Shown: positions 8,101 to 17,373, numbered from the stretch's first letter. The stretch is 64,000 nucleotides of DNA from [Enterobacter] lignolyticus SCF1 (GCF_000164865.1 NC_014618.1:806001-870000); one strand, 5' to 3'. The notes: generated from the sequence alone by a model not told the origin. Program-made: numbers and translations.

Positions 8101-8129
8101 ATTAAACCCGATTCAGCGCCCCCCGTCAA
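8101..8129 (-). promoter_or_regulatory. Sigma-70 promoter of tRNA-Phe with GC-rich discriminator
   Basis: On the minus strand TTGACG, 17 bases, then TTTAAT, followed by GCGCCCC. This is the consensus spacing and the GC-rich discriminator expected of a stringently controlled stable-RNA promoter. It lies immediately upstream of the tRNA. Confidence 0.85.
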
Positions 8130-8174
8130 CGAAATTTGTCATTTTCGTTGCGGACTGCACAAACTCTCGCCATT

Positions 8175-8888
8175 TCAGGCAAAAAACAGCGTCCAGGCGG
8201 CGGAAAGCGGCATCGCGAGCAGCAGGGCGGGCAGCATATTGACCACCGCAAACATCTTGATGCCGCAGATGCGCAGGCCCGTCGCCAGCAGCAGCAGGCC
8301 GCCGACGGCGGTGAAATCCGCCATCATCGCCGGCGTGGTGAGCGGCATGATAAGCGTTGCGCTGGCGGCAAGCGCAAGCTGGATAAGCAGCATCGGCACG
8401 CTGATAGCGGCCACGGCCATGCCGAGAGTGCAGGCGAAGATGGTGGCGGTAAAAAAGTCGAGAAACGCTTTGGCGATCAGAATGCTGGGATCGCCGGTCA
8501 TTCCTTCGCGAATGGCGCCGAAAATGCCGGTGCCGCTGGCGCAGAACAGCACGATGATGGCGACAAAATTCTGGATATAGGTATCGTGGCTGGGATTGTG
8601 CTTTTTCCCCGGACGGACGAGCATCTGCCGGGCGCGGGCCACCGCGACGTTAATCCCTTTTTCCAGATAGCAAAACTCGCCGATAAGCGCGCCAAGCAGG
8701 GTGGCCAGCACCATCACCGGCAGGTTCGCGCACTTCATTACCAGCAGGATCCCAATACCCAGCGAGGCCAGGCCAAAAATAGAGGTCATGGAAACGCGGA
8801 TGCGCTCCGGTAGGCGCTGGCTCAGCAGCGCGCCGATAACGCCGCCTAAAAGGACGGCGCTGGCGTTGATAAAGGGTCCTGTGACCAC
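8175..8888 (-). CDS. yqgA: DUF554 inner-membrane protein YqgA
   Basis: A 237-residue hydrophobic protein with about six to seven membrane segments and the DUF554 signature at the start (INASAVLLGGVIGALLSQRL). It closely matches E. coli YqgA. The family consists of putative membrane transporters with no established substrate. It lies between tRNA-Phe and speC as in E. coli and is probably monocistronic. Confidence 0.93.
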   Translation of the reverse strand: MVTGPFINASAVLLGGVIGALLSQRLPERIRVSMTSIFGLASLGIGILLVMKCANLPVMVLATLLGALIGEFCYLEKGINVAVARARQMLVRPGKKHNPSHDTYIQNFVAIIVLFCASGTGIFGAIREGMTGDPSILIAKAFLDFFTATIFACTLGMAVAAISVPMLLIQLALAASATLIMPLTTPAMMADFTAVGGLLLLATGLRICGIKMFAVVNMLPALLLAMPLSAAWTLFFA

Positions 8889-9314
8889 GTGACTCTCCTG
8901 TTATCTATACATCTGTGTTGCATTATTATTATTTAAAACCGCATTTTATACGGATTTATTGCGTAAGGCGTGCATACGCATTTCATCTTGCGCCCTGCGG
9001 GGAATGGTGCCATGATTGCGCGAATTTTCTCCTTTCCATACCTAGGGTCGCCAGTATGTTTGATTCTGTAAAGCATCCGCTGCACGCGTTCGCGATATCG
9101 CAAAGGCGCCCCTGCATCATACCTTCATCCGCCGTTCGCATCATGCGGTGAGGGTCACGTACGCTCACTGCCGGACAACAGTAAGACCAGACGCGTTCTG
9201 TTTTTACTGATGTCTTGCGGTCGGAGCTGGTCACCAGTCGGACCCTGACAGTTTGTGGGCGAGGTCATTACCTGGCCCGGGCCTTTTACTCTCCCGAATC
9301 GGGTATTCGCGCTT
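8889..9314. promoter_or_regulatory. Divergent intergenic region and speC leader
   Basis: These 426 bases separate yqgA from speC and should contain both promoters and a long speC leader. The stretch next to yqgA (8905-8965) is AT-rich. Short frames inside (for example at 8915 and 8983) have no recognisable product. A GTG at 9255 is in frame with speC but would add 20 residues absent from E. coli SpeC. Confidence 0.4.
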
Positions 9315-11450
9315 ATGAAATTAATGCACATTGCCGCCAGCCTGGAGCTGGTTTCCCGTCTGTCCACCCATCGCCAGGTGGTGGCGCTGGACGGTACCGA
9401 TTTTACCGATGTGGCGGCAGTCGTCATTACCGTTGCGGACAGCCGCAGCGGCATTCTGGCCTTACTGAAACGCACCGGTTTTAACCTGCCGGTATTCGTG
9501 GTATCGCAAGAGGATATCGAAACCCCGGACGGCGTCGAGGCGGTCATTAGCGGCAGCGTCCAGCAGTGGCTGGAGGTGGAAGCGGCGGCAACCCGCTATG
9601 AGGAAAAGCTGCTGCCGCCGTTTTTCGACACGCTGACCCGGTATGTTGAGATGGGCAACAGCACCTTTGCCTGTCCGGGCCATCAGCACGGCGCCTTCTT
9701 TAAAAAACACCCCGCCGGGCGCCAGTTTTTTGATTTCTTCGGGGAGAATATTTTCCGCGCCGATATGTGTAACGCCGACGTCAGGCTTGGCGATTTGCTG
9801 ATCCACGAGGGCGCGGCTAAGCACGCGCAGAAACATGCCGCCAAAGTGTTCAACGCCGACAAAACCTGGTTTGTGCTGAACGGCACCTCGGCGGCGAATA
9901 AGGTCGTGACCAACGCGCTGCTGACGCGCGGCGACCTGGTGCTGTTCGATCGCAACAATCATAAATCCAACCACCACGGGGCGCTGATTCAGGCCGGGGC
10001 GACGCCGGTGTATCTGGAGGCCGCGCGCAACCCGTTTGGCTTTATCGGCGGCATTGACGAGCACTGCTTCGATGAGAAATACCTGCGGGAGCTTATCGGT
10101 GAGGTGGCGCCGCAGCGGGCGAATGAGCCCCGGCCGTTTCGCCTGGCGGTGATCCAGCTAGGCACCTATGACGGCACGGTGTACAACGCGCGCCAGGTCG
10201 TCGACAAAATCGGCCACCTGTGCGATTACATCCTGTTTGATTCGGCGTGGGTAGGATACGAGCAGTTTATCCCGATGATGGCGGACTGCTCGCCGCTGCT
10301 GCTCGATCTTAACGAAAACGATCCGGGGATCTTCGTCACCCAGTCGGTGCATAAGCAGCAGGCGGGTTTCTCACAGACCTCGCAGATCCACAAAAAAGAT
10401 AACCACATCCGCGGCCAGGCGCGTTTTTGTCCCTATAAGCGGCTGAATAACGCGTATATGCTGCACGCCTCGACCAGCCCGTTTTACCCGCTGTTTGCCG
10501 CGCTGGACGTCAACGCCAAAATTCACGAAGGGGAGAGCGGCCGCCGCCTGTGGGCCGAATGCGTGACGCTGGGCATTGAGGCGCGCAAGGCGATCGTCGC
10601 CAGCTGCAGGATGATTAAACCCTTTATCCCGCCGGTGGTGGCCGGGCGGCCGTGGCAGGATCATCCAACCGAGATCATTGCCCGCGAACGGCGCTTCTTT
10701 AGCTTTGCGCCGGGCGAGCGCTGGCACGGTTTTGCGGGGTACGCGCAGGATCAGTATTTTGTCGATCCCTGCAAGCTGCTGCTGACCACGCCCGGGATCG
10801 ACGGCGATACCGGGGAGTACACCGGTTTCGGTATTCCGGCGACCATTCTGGCGCACTACCTGCGCGAAAACGGCATCGTGCCGGAGAAGTGCGATCTGAA
10901 CTCGATCCTCTTCCTGCTGACGCCTGCCGAAAGCGCGGAGAAGATGGCGCAGCTGGTGGCGATGCTCGGGCGCTTCGAACAGCATATCGAAGACGACACG
11001 CCGCTTGCCGAGGTGCTGCCGACGGTCTACCACAAATATCCGGTACGCTACCGCGACTACACCCTGCGCCAGCTGTGTCAGGAGATGCACAACCTCTACG
11101 CCAGCTTTGACGTAAAGAGCCTGCAAAAGGCGATGTTCCGCAGGGCCAGCCTGCCGCAGGTGGTGATGAACCCGCAGGATGCCAATATCGCGTTTATTCG
11201 CGGCGACGTCGAGCTGGTGCGCCTGAGCGACGCCGAAGGCCGCATCGCCGCCGAAGGCGCGCTGCCGTACCCGCCTGGGGTGCTGTGCGTGGTGCCAGGC
11301 GAGGTCTGGGGCGGGGCGGTCCAGCGCTATTTTCTCGCGCTGGAGGAGGGCGTCAATCTGCTGCCGGGCTTTTCGCCGGAGCTACAGGGCGTCTACAGCG
11401 AGAAGGACGCCGACGGCATCATGCGGCTGTACGGCTACGTGCTGAAGTAA
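9315..11450 (+). CDS. speC: Constitutive ornithine decarboxylase SpeC
   Basis: SpeC converts ornithine to putrescine and CO2 with pyridoxal phosphate in the cytoplasm. Starting at the ATG at 9315 gives 711 residues, exactly the E. coli length. It has the order of large group III decarboxylases: an N-terminal wing domain, the PLP domain with the motif SVHKQQAG carrying the Schiff-base lysine near residue 355, and a C-terminal small domain. The near-perfect conservation of the last 70 residues marks it as biosynthetic SpeC rather than inducible SpeF. It ends next to a bidirectional hairpin that separates it from the citrate regulator genes. Confidence 0.97.
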   Translation: MKLMHIAASLELVSRLSTHRQVVALDGTDFTDVAAVVITVADSRSGILALLKRTGFNLPVFVVSQEDIETPDGVEAVISGSVQQWLEVEAAATRYEEKLLPPFFDTLTRYVEMGNSTFACPGHQHGAFFKKHPAGRQFFDFFGENIFRADMCNADVRLGDLLIHEGAAKHAQKHAAKVFNADKTWFVLNGTSAANKVVTNALLTRGDLVLFDRNNHKSNHHGALIQAGATPVYLEAARNPFGFIGGIDEHCFDEKYLRELIGEVAPQRANEPRPFRLAVIQLGTYDGTVYNARQVVDKIGHLCDYILFDSAWVGYEQFIPMMADCSPLLLDLNENDPGIFVTQSVHKQQAGFSQTSQIHKKDNHIRGQARFCPYKRLNNAYMLHASTSPFYPLFAALDVNAKIHEGESGRRLWAECVTLGIEARKAIVASCRMIKPFIPPVVAGRPWQDHPTEIIARERRFFSFAPGERWHGFAGYAQDQYFVDPCKLLLTTPGIDGDTGEYTGFGIPATILAHYLRENGIVPEKCDLNSILFLLTPAESAEKMAQLVAMLGRFEQHIEDDTPLAEVLPTVYHKYPVRYRDYTLRQLCQEMHNLYASFDVKSLQKAMFRRASLPQVVMNPQDANIAFIRGDVELVRLSDAEGRIAAEGALPYPPGVLCVVPGEVWGGAVQRYFLALEEGVNLLPGFSPELQGVYSEKDADGIMRLYGYVLK

Positions 11451-11459
11451 TCTTTCTGC

Positions 11460-11483
11460 GACCCTCTCTTCCCGGAGAGGGTC
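11460..11483. terminator. Hairpin between speC and the citrate response regulator
   Basis: gaccctctc and gagagggtc form a 9-bp stem with a 6-base loop between two convergent genes; its right arm reaches the stop codon of the regulator gene. It lacks a T-run, and its sequence resembles other ctctccc/gggagag hairpins in this window, so it may be a REP-like element used as a terminator. Confidence 0.6.
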
Positions 11484-12168
11484 AGGCCCGCTTATACAGC
11501 CGTCGCGGATGGCCAATCTTGCCGTACAGCATCTCTACCTGTAAAAAACCGCTCTCCACGCAGTGCTCCAGATAGCGGCGGGCGGTGGTTTTGCTCAGGC
11601 CGGTTTCGCTGACCACCTCATCGACCGAAAAGCAGTAGTCGCCGCGTTCCTGGAACAGCGCCTGCACCAGCGTCAGGGTTTTTTCCTCAATGCCTTTGCT
11701 GCCGTTGTCCTGACGGTAGTTTTTCGCCTGCAGCTGGTAGAGCGAGTCGACGTTCTGCTGGTCGACAATCTTCCACTCCCGCTGCTGGTCGTGGAACTGC
11801 ACGAAGCGCTCCAGCGACTGGCTAAGACGCTTCCAGGAAACGGGTTTGAGGATATAGTCGAACGCGCCGTTGCGAATGGCCTGGCTACAGGTATCCATAT
11901 CGCTTGCCGCGGTGATAAAAATCACCGAGCAGTTAGCGCGGCTCAGCAGCGGGTTGCTAAGCATGGTAATACCTTTGCCGTCAGGCAGATAGTTATCCAG
12001 CAACACCAGCTGCGGCTGTTTGTCGTTCAGCAGCGTCTGGGCCTGGGCGAGCGAGGAGGCAATGCCAACAAGCCGCAGGCGCGGGTGTTTCTGGATAAGT
12101 TCCGCGTGGAGCGCCGCCAGCTCGTTCTCATCTTCAACGATGGCGACATCAATTAATGCTGGTTGCAT
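11482..12168 (-). CDS. citB: CitB/DpiA-family citrate response regulator
   Basis: A 228-residue response regulator. The receiver domain (about 1-125) has the acidic pocket VEDE, phospho-acceptor Asp58 in LLDNYLPDGKG and Lys in the YILKPV motif. The C-terminal CitB-type helix-turn-helix contains SVDEVVSETGLSKTTARRYL. It overlaps the kinase gene by 16 bases, forming a kinase-regulator operon divergent from the transporter gene. It should activate the citrate fermentation genes to its right. In Klebsiella a divergent pair next to citW was described as citYZ, so this may be that second system rather than classical CitAB; the name is by family. Confidence 0.88.
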   Translation of the reverse strand: MQPALIDVAIVEDENELAALHAELIQKHPRLRLVGIASSLAQAQTLLNDKQPQLVLLDNYLPDGKGITMLSNPLLSRANCSVIFITAASDMDTCSQAIRNGAFDYILKPVSWKRLSQSLERFVQFHDQQREWKIVDQQNVDSLYQLQAKNYRQDNGSKGIEEKTLTLVQALFQERGDYCFSVDEVVSETGLSKTTARRYLEHCVESGFLQVEMLYGKIGHPRRLYKRA

Positions 12169-13772
12169 AGTTCATCTCTCGCTGGAGGGTTTACCGGTAT
12201 AAATACGGAAAAAATAGCGCCGCGCGGGGCGTTGTCGGCCACCTCGATGGTGCCGCCCGCCTGCGTGACGTAGCTGTCGATAAGATACAGCCCAATGCCG
12301 TGATCGCCATGGGTTTTTGTCGTGACGCCGCGTTCAAATATATGCTCGCGGATCGCGGGCGAGATGCCGATGCCGCGATCGGCCACTTCGATGATCAGCT
12401 CGCGCTCGTTCAGCAGGATCAACACTTCGACCGGATCGTGCGGCAGCGGCGCGCGCTGGGTCGCCTCAATGGCGTTATCCAGCAGGTTGCCGATGATGGA
12501 AATAGCGTCGGACTCCGCCAGCTCCGGCATTGGTTTATCCATCCCGCAGGCCGGGTCGAACACCAGCTCAACGCCTTTCTCCCGCGCCCGCGCCGCTTTG
12601 CCGAGCAGCAGGCCGCACAGCGTCGGCGAGTTAAAGCGCGAGGAGAGGAAATCGAGCAGCTCCTGCGCGTGTTCGGACTGCGCCTGAATATAGCGAATGG
12701 CCTCATCATAGCGCCCCATGTGCAGCAGTCCGGACAGGGTGGTCATGCGGTTAAGCTGCTCGTGGCGCATGATGCGCAGGTTATCGACGTAGCGTTTGAC
12801 CTGGCTAAGCTGGGCGCTGAGCGAGTCAATTTCATTGCGGTCGCGGAAGGTGATTACCCATCCCTGCAGCGACTCTTCGAGCATGATCCGCACCCGGCTG
12901 GCGAGTACCGTACGCTGGTTGAAGTGGCACACCTGATCGTGGGTATCTTTTGCCAGCATCAGCTGCGGGTCGAAAAACGGTACCGGGGCGATAAGCTCGT
13001 GAAGGGACAGCCCGCGCAGCCGCCGCGTCGACTGGCTGAGGCCTAGCAGCTTGCGCGCCGCCTGGTTAATCACCTCGATGTTGAGGTTTTTATCGATGGC
13101 GATAACCCCCTCATAAATGGACTCCATCATCGCCTTCTGCTGGCGCACCAGCAGGCCGATTTCGCGCGGCTCCAGCGAGAAAATCTGTTTTTTAATGCTG
13201 CGGGTAAAAAACCACGAGAAGATAAACAGGGCGATCAGCAGCAGCACGGCGGCGATCAAAATATTGACCATCTTGTTCACGGTAATGGTATCCAGGTAAC
13301 TGGTCAGATACCCCACCGACACGATGCCGATGACTTTACCATCATCGCTAAAAATAGGAACTTTGCTGCGCAGCGAAATGCCCAACCCGCCTTTGCGAAT
13401 GGTGATGATGCTTTTCCCCGCCAGCACTTCCTCGTTGTCTCCGCCGACAAGCCGCGTGCCGACGCGGTTGGCAAAGGCCGAGTGGTACAGGTGCATGGCG
13501 TGGTCATCGCCAATAACAATAAAGCTGGCGTCACTGTGCTTTACCAGTTTTTGCATAAATGCATTGATGGCATTAATATCTTTAGCCTGCACCTGCTGGC
13601 GTAACGTCGGAATAAGCGCAATCTCTTCTGACTGTATTTTCGCCCGGGCGCTCATTTCCTGATAAAGCTGACGACCGACGTCGACATAATAATAACTGCC
13701 CAGCAGCGCAAACAGGATCGAGAAAAAAGCAACCAGCGATATAAACAGTTTTATCTGAAAAGAGAGCTTCAT
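12153..13772 (-). CDS. citA: CitA/DpiB-family citrate sensor histidine kinase
   Basis: From the ATG at 13772 the protein has 539 residues; in-frame ATGs further up (to 13844) are possible. It has TM1 (7-30), a periplasmic PAS sensor (31-165), TM2 (168-190), a cytoplasmic PAS (about 215-320), then a kinase core with His337 in MRHEQLNRM, the N box NLLDNAIEA and glycine-rich ATP-binding motifs. In the sensor PAS, Arg135, Lys137 and Ser152 match citrate-binding positions of Klebsiella CitA, but the arginine of RLYH is replaced by His94 (HLYH). The ligand pocket therefore differs and the signal may not be citrate itself. Partner: the overlapping response regulator. Confidence 0.88.
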   Translation of the reverse strand: MKLSFQIKLFISLVAFFSILFALLGSYYYVDVGRQLYQEMSARAKIQSEEIALIPTLRQQVQAKDINAINAFMQKLVKHSDASFIVIGDDHAMHLYHSAFANRVGTRLVGGDNEEVLAGKSIITIRKGGLGISLRSKVPIFSDDGKVIGIVSVGYLTSYLDTITVNKMVNILIAAVLLLIALFIFSWFFTRSIKKQIFSLEPREIGLLVRQQKAMMESIYEGVIAIDKNLNIEVINQAARKLLGLSQSTRRLRGLSLHELIAPVPFFDPQLMLAKDTHDQVCHFNQRTVLASRVRIMLEESLQGWVITFRDRNEIDSLSAQLSQVKRYVDNLRIMRHEQLNRMTTLSGLLHMGRYDEAIRYIQAQSEHAQELLDFLSSRFNSPTLCGLLLGKAARAREKGVELVFDPACGMDKPMPELAESDAISIIGNLLDNAIEATQRAPLPHDPVEVLILLNERELIIEVADRGIGISPAIREHIFERGVTTKTHGDHGIGLYLIDSYVTQAGGTIEVADNAPRGAIFSVFIPVNPPARDELCNQH

Positions 13773-13849
13773 CATCAGTACGCGCATAGCCAGGACCAAC
13801 GCGCACTGTACCATCATTTCCAGTCCCGGCGCGGGTTTTGACAAAAACT

Positions 13850-13865
13850 TGTGATCTTTTGCACA
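13850..13865. promoter_or_regulatory. Predicted CRP site between the citrate kinase and transporter genes
   Basis: TGTGA-tctttt-GCACA matches 9 of 10 core positions of the CRP consensus. It is 78 bases upstream of the kinase start and about 200 upstream of the transporter. Catabolite control of citrate fermentation by CRP is known in Klebsiella. Confidence 0.6.
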
Positions 13866-13897
13866 CCCGTTTGCGGCCCGGCGGCGTGTGGAATAAA

Positions 13898-13963
13898 AAC
13901 CATAAAAACCACGCTAATAAATAAGGCGTTTATCACAATTAATAATACAAACCATAAAAACCA
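13898..13963. repeat. Two perfect 14-bp direct repeats, candidate CitB-type operators
   Basis: aaccataaaaacca occurs at 13898-13911 and again at 13950-13963. The 52-base spacing is five helical turns, so both copies face the same side of the DNA. They lie in the AT-rich control region between the divergent kinase and transporter genes, where a CitB/DpiA-type regulator, which prefers A+T-rich sites, should bind. Confidence 0.6.
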
Positions 13964-14064
13964 TAGGGACCATTAAAACTTCGGTTCTAATATGGATTTC
14001 CTCACATAACGTACGTCTATGGTCCTTTACGCTTACCGTGCAAAATAACTAAGGGGCTTAATAA

Positions 14065-15435
14065 ATGAGCACGACTGATGATTCTTTCTCTGTTACCCAC
14101 GATCCGATAAATATCCAGAAAACATCGCTGAAGGAAAAGTGGTGGCACATTATGGACACCTGGAAAGTCGGTATTATTCCTCTGCCGCTGTTCCTGCTGG
14201 CGGGGGCGCTCATCGCGATTGACTGTCTGGGCGGCAAGCTGCCGAGCGACATTGTGGTGATGGTCGCGACGCTGGCGTTTTTTGGTTTTGCCTGCGGCGA
14301 ATTCGGTAAGCGTCTGCCGGTGGTCGGCAAGCTCGGCGCGGCGGCGATTTGCGCCACCTTTATCCCGTCGGCGCTGGTGTACTACGGCCTGCTGCCGGAC
14401 GTGGTGGTGGAGTCCACCACCAAGTTCTATAAATCCACCAACATTCTGTATCTCTACATCTGCTGCATCATCGTCGGCAGCATCATGAGCATGAACCGCA
14501 CCACGCTGATTCAGGGCTTTCTGCGCATTTTCTTCCCGATGCTGTGCGGCGAAATCGTCGGCATGCTGGTGGGAATGGGCGTCGGCATGGCGCTGGGGCT
14601 GGAGCCGTTCCAGATCTTCTTCTTTATCATTCTGCCGATCATGGCGGGGGGCGTTGGCGAAGGGGCTATCCCGTTGTCCATCGGCTACGCCGCGCTGCTG
14701 CATATGGACCAGGGCGTTGCGCTGGGCCGCGTACTGCCGATGGTGATGCTGGGCAGCCTGACGGCGATCGTCATCTCCGGCTGCCTGAACCAGCTCGGCA
14801 AACGCTACCCGCACCTGACCGGCGAAGGCCAACTGATGCCGGATCGCGGCAACGGCAACGGCACCGAAAGCGCCGCGCTGAGCGCGCCGTCCTCCGGCAA
14901 AGCGGACGTCACCACCATCGCTTCCGGAGCGCTGCTGGCGGTGCTGCTGTATATGCTCGGTATGCTCGGCTACAAGCTGATTGGGCTGCCTGCGCCGGTC
15001 GGCATGCTGTTTATCGCGGTGTTTATCAAGCTGGTGCACGGCGTTTCTCCGCGCCTGCTGGAAGGCTCTCAGGTGGTGTACAAATTCTTCCAGACCTCAG
15101 TGACCTATCCGATCCTCTTCGCGGTTGGCGTGGCCATCACCCCGTGGAATGAGCTGGTCGCCGCCTTCACGGTGAGCAACCTGCTGGTGATTATCAGCAC
15201 CGTCTCTGCGCTGGTGGCGACCGGCTTTTTCGTCGGCAAAAAAATCGGTATGCACCCGATTGATGTCGCCATCGTCTCCTGCTGCCAGAGCGGGCAGGGC
15301 GGAACCGGCGATGTGGCGATTCTGACCGCGGGCAACCGTATGAGCCTGATGCCGTTCGCCCAGATTGCGACCCGCATCGGCGGGGCGATTAACGTTTCGC
15401 TCGCGCTGCTTTTTCTTGGCAATTTCCTTGTTTGA
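14065..15435 (+). CDS. citW: 2-hydroxycarboxylate transporter family citrate carrier (CitW/CitS type)
   Basis: A 456-residue inner-membrane protein with eleven or so hydrophobic segments. It carries the two re-entrant-loop motifs of the 2HCT family, GGVGEG near residue 195 and SGQGGTGD near residue 412, followed by the substrate-binding arginine in NRMSLMPFAQ. The family moves citrate or malate by Na+ symport or by exchange with acetate or lactate. Because it heads a citrate lyase operon and lies divergent from a second-type citrate kinase pair, the citrate/acetate antiporter CitW of Klebsiella is the best match. E. coli uses the unrelated CitT here. Na+-linked CitS is the alternative. Confidence 0.85.
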   Translation: MSTTDDSFSVTHDPINIQKTSLKEKWWHIMDTWKVGIIPLPLFLLAGALIAIDCLGGKLPSDIVVMVATLAFFGFACGEFGKRLPVVGKLGAAAICATFIPSALVYYGLLPDVVVESTTKFYKSTNILYLYICCIIVGSIMSMNRTTLIQGFLRIFFPMLCGEIVGMLVGMGVGMALGLEPFQIFFFIILPIMAGGVGEGAIPLSIGYAALLHMDQGVALGRVLPMVMLGSLTAIVISGCLNQLGKRYPHLTGEGQLMPDRGNGNGTESAALSAPSSGKADVTTIASGALLAVLLYMLGMLGYKLIGLPAPVGMLFIAVFIKLVHGVSPRLLEGSQVVYKFFQTSVTYPILFAVGVAITPWNELVAAFTVSNLLVIISTVSALVATGFFVGKKIGMHPIDVAIVSCCQSGQGGTGDVAILTAGNRMSLMPFAQIATRIGGAINVSLALLFLGNFLV

Positions 15436-15456
15436 TTGATGTATTCAGGAACGATT

Positions 15457-16320
15457 ATGAAACTCGCAAGTTTTATCCACCAGGGCAAGCGCAGCTACGG
15501 CGTCGTCACCGCCGCAGGTGTGATTGATTTAGGCCGGCGCCTGGGCTCCCGCTACCCCGACCTGAAGGCGCTGCTGGCGGCGAACGCACTGGCGCAGGCC
15601 AGCCGGTACGCCGCTGAGCAGGCTGATTTCAGGACCGAAGAGCTGGAGTTTTTGCCGGTGATTGAGCACCCGGAGAAGATCCTCTGTGTGGGCATGAACT
15701 ATGCCGAAAAGCGCAAAGAGTTCGATCAGCACAACCCGGCGCCGACGCTGTTCATCCGCTTCCCGGATTCGCAGACCGGCCATAACGCGCCGGTGCTCAA
15801 GCCGCGACACTCGCGGGAGTTTGACTATGAGGGCGAGCTCGCGGTGATCATCGGCAGGCGCGGGGAGAATATCTCCCGCGACCGCGCGCTGTCGCACGTG
15901 GCGGGCTACAGCTGTTACATGGACGGTTCGGCGCGCGACTGGCAGCACAGCTGGTTTACCGCCGGGAAAAACTGGCGGCAGACCGGGGCGTTTGGGCCCT
16001 GGATGACCACGGCGGATGAAATTCCCGATCCGCACAGCCTGGCCATCCGCACCTGGCTTAACGGCCGCATGGTGCAGGAGGACACCACCGCCAGCATGAT
16101 CCACAAGGTGGCGGAGCTTATCGAGTACATCAGCACCTTCACGCGTCTGAACGCCGGCGATGTGATAATCACCGGCTCTCCGGGCGGCGTCGGGAAAAAA
16201 CGCAATCCGCCGCTGTTCATGCAGGCCGGGGATCGCATTGAGGTTGAGATTGAGGGGATCGGTCATCTCAGCAATGTGATTATGGACGCCCCAGCGCACG
16301 CGCTGACGGCGGCGCATTAA
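15457..16320 (+). CDS. Fumarylacetoacetate hydrolase (FAH)-family protein in the citrate operon
   Basis: The ATG at 15457, preceded by caggaac, gives 287 residues. The C-terminal FAH fold is clear: metal-binding EGELAVIIG, then GYSCYMDGSARDWQ, and near the end DVIITGSPGGVGKKRNPP. The family includes acylpyruvate hydrolases, oxaloacetate decarboxylases (FAHD1) and oxaloacetate tautomerases (FAHD2). It sits 21 bases after the citrate carrier and 12 before citC, so it belongs to the operon. Citrate lyase releases oxaloacetate and no OadGAB decarboxylase is present, so action on oxaloacetate is a sensible inference. The activity is not proven by the sequence. Confidence 0.85.
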   Translation: MKLASFIHQGKRSYGVVTAAGVIDLGRRLGSRYPDLKALLAANALAQASRYAAEQADFRTEELEFLPVIEHPEKILCVGMNYAEKRKEFDQHNPAPTLFIRFPDSQTGHNAPVLKPRHSREFDYEGELAVIIGRRGENISRDRALSHVAGYSCYMDGSARDWQHSWFTAGKNWRQTGAFGPWMTTADEIPDPHSLAIRTWLNGRMVQEDTTASMIHKVAELIEYISTFTRLNAGDVIITGSPGGVGKKRNPPLFMQAGDRIEVEIEGIGHLSNVIMDAPAHALTAAH

Positions 16321-16332
16321 GCGGAAAGCGCA

Positions 16333-17358
16333 ATGACGATGCAACAGGCCATCGATTTTCGGGTCACCGACGTGCTTCGCCATCCGCAGCGGATGAGTCA
16401 GATCCGCTATCTGCTGGCGGACAGCGGCCTTGGGATGGACGGCGACATTCGCTGGGTGGTGGAAGCCCGCCTCGGCGAACAGCTGGTGGGCTGCGCCGGG
16501 CTTGCCGCCAACGTCATCAAGTGCGTGGCGGTGGATGAGCGGCTGCGCGGTGAAAACCTGAGCGCGCGCCTGCTGGCCGAAGTCGAAAACCTCGGGCTGT
16601 CGCAGGGGCATTTTCACCTGTTTTTATGCACGCGTCCGGCAAACCGCGAGCGCTTTACGCGCTGCGGTTTCTGGCCGATTGCCCACAGCGGCGATAACGC
16701 GGTGCTGATGGAGAATACCCCGCAGGGCATTCACCGTTACTGCCGCGGCCTGCGCACGCTGCGCAAACCCGGCGAAAGGATTGGCGCTATCGTGATGAAC
16801 GCCAATCCTTTCACCCTCGGGCATCGTCATCTGGTGGAGCATGCCGCGAACGCCTGCGACTGGCTGCACCTGTTTATCGTGCGGGAAGACGCCTCGTTTA
16901 TTGCGTTTCGCGACCGGCTGACGATGGTGAAACAGGGCATTGCCCACCTGCCGAACGTCACGCTGCATGAAGGGTCCTCCTACATCATTTCGCGGGCGAC
17001 CTTCCCGGCTTATTTCCTCAAAGAGACGGGGCTGGTGCAGCGGGCGTGGAGCGAAATCGACGTGCTGATTTTTCGCGACTACATCGCGCCTGCGCTCGGC
17101 GTGACCCACCGCTTTATCGGGTCTGAGCCGTTTTGCGACATCACCAGCCAGTACAACCAGACCATGCACGCGCTGTTGGCGGCGCAGATTACCGTAGAAG
17201 AGATCCCGCGGGCGAAGGCTGCCGGCCAGGCGATCTCCGCATCAGAAGTAAGACGACTGCTTAAAACACAACAGTTTTCCCGGATTCGGGAAATCGTACC
17301 GGAAACCACCTTTGCGCATCTGGCTGCCCGGTATGCCGACTGCGCCGAGGTGGCTTAA
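16333..17358 (+). CDS. citC: Citrate lyase ligase CitC
   Basis: CitC acetylates the thiol of the citrate lyase prosthetic group using acetate and ATP, switching the lyase on. The 341 residues comprise an N-terminal GNAT-like domain (about 1-130) and a C-terminal nucleotidyltransferase domain with the motif MNANPFTLGHRHLVEHA, whose HxGH-type histidines bind ATP. The length is standard. It follows the FAH gene by 12 bases and precedes citD by 15. Confidence 0.95.
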   Translation: MTMQQAIDFRVTDVLRHPQRMSQIRYLLADSGLGMDGDIRWVVEARLGEQLVGCAGLAANVIKCVAVDERLRGENLSARLLAEVENLGLSQGHFHLFLCTRPANRERFTRCGFWPIAHSGDNAVLMENTPQGIHRYCRGLRTLRKPGERIGAIVMNANPFTLGHRHLVEHAANACDWLHLFIVREDASFIAFRDRLTMVKQGIAHLPNVTLHEGSSYIISRATFPAYFLKETGLVQRAWSEIDVLIFRDYIAPALGVTHRFIGSEPFCDITSQYNQTMHALLAAQITVEEIPRAKAAGQAISASEVRRLLKTQQFSRIREIVPETTFAHLAARYADCAEVA

Positions 17359-17373
17359 CACCAGGACACGTTT

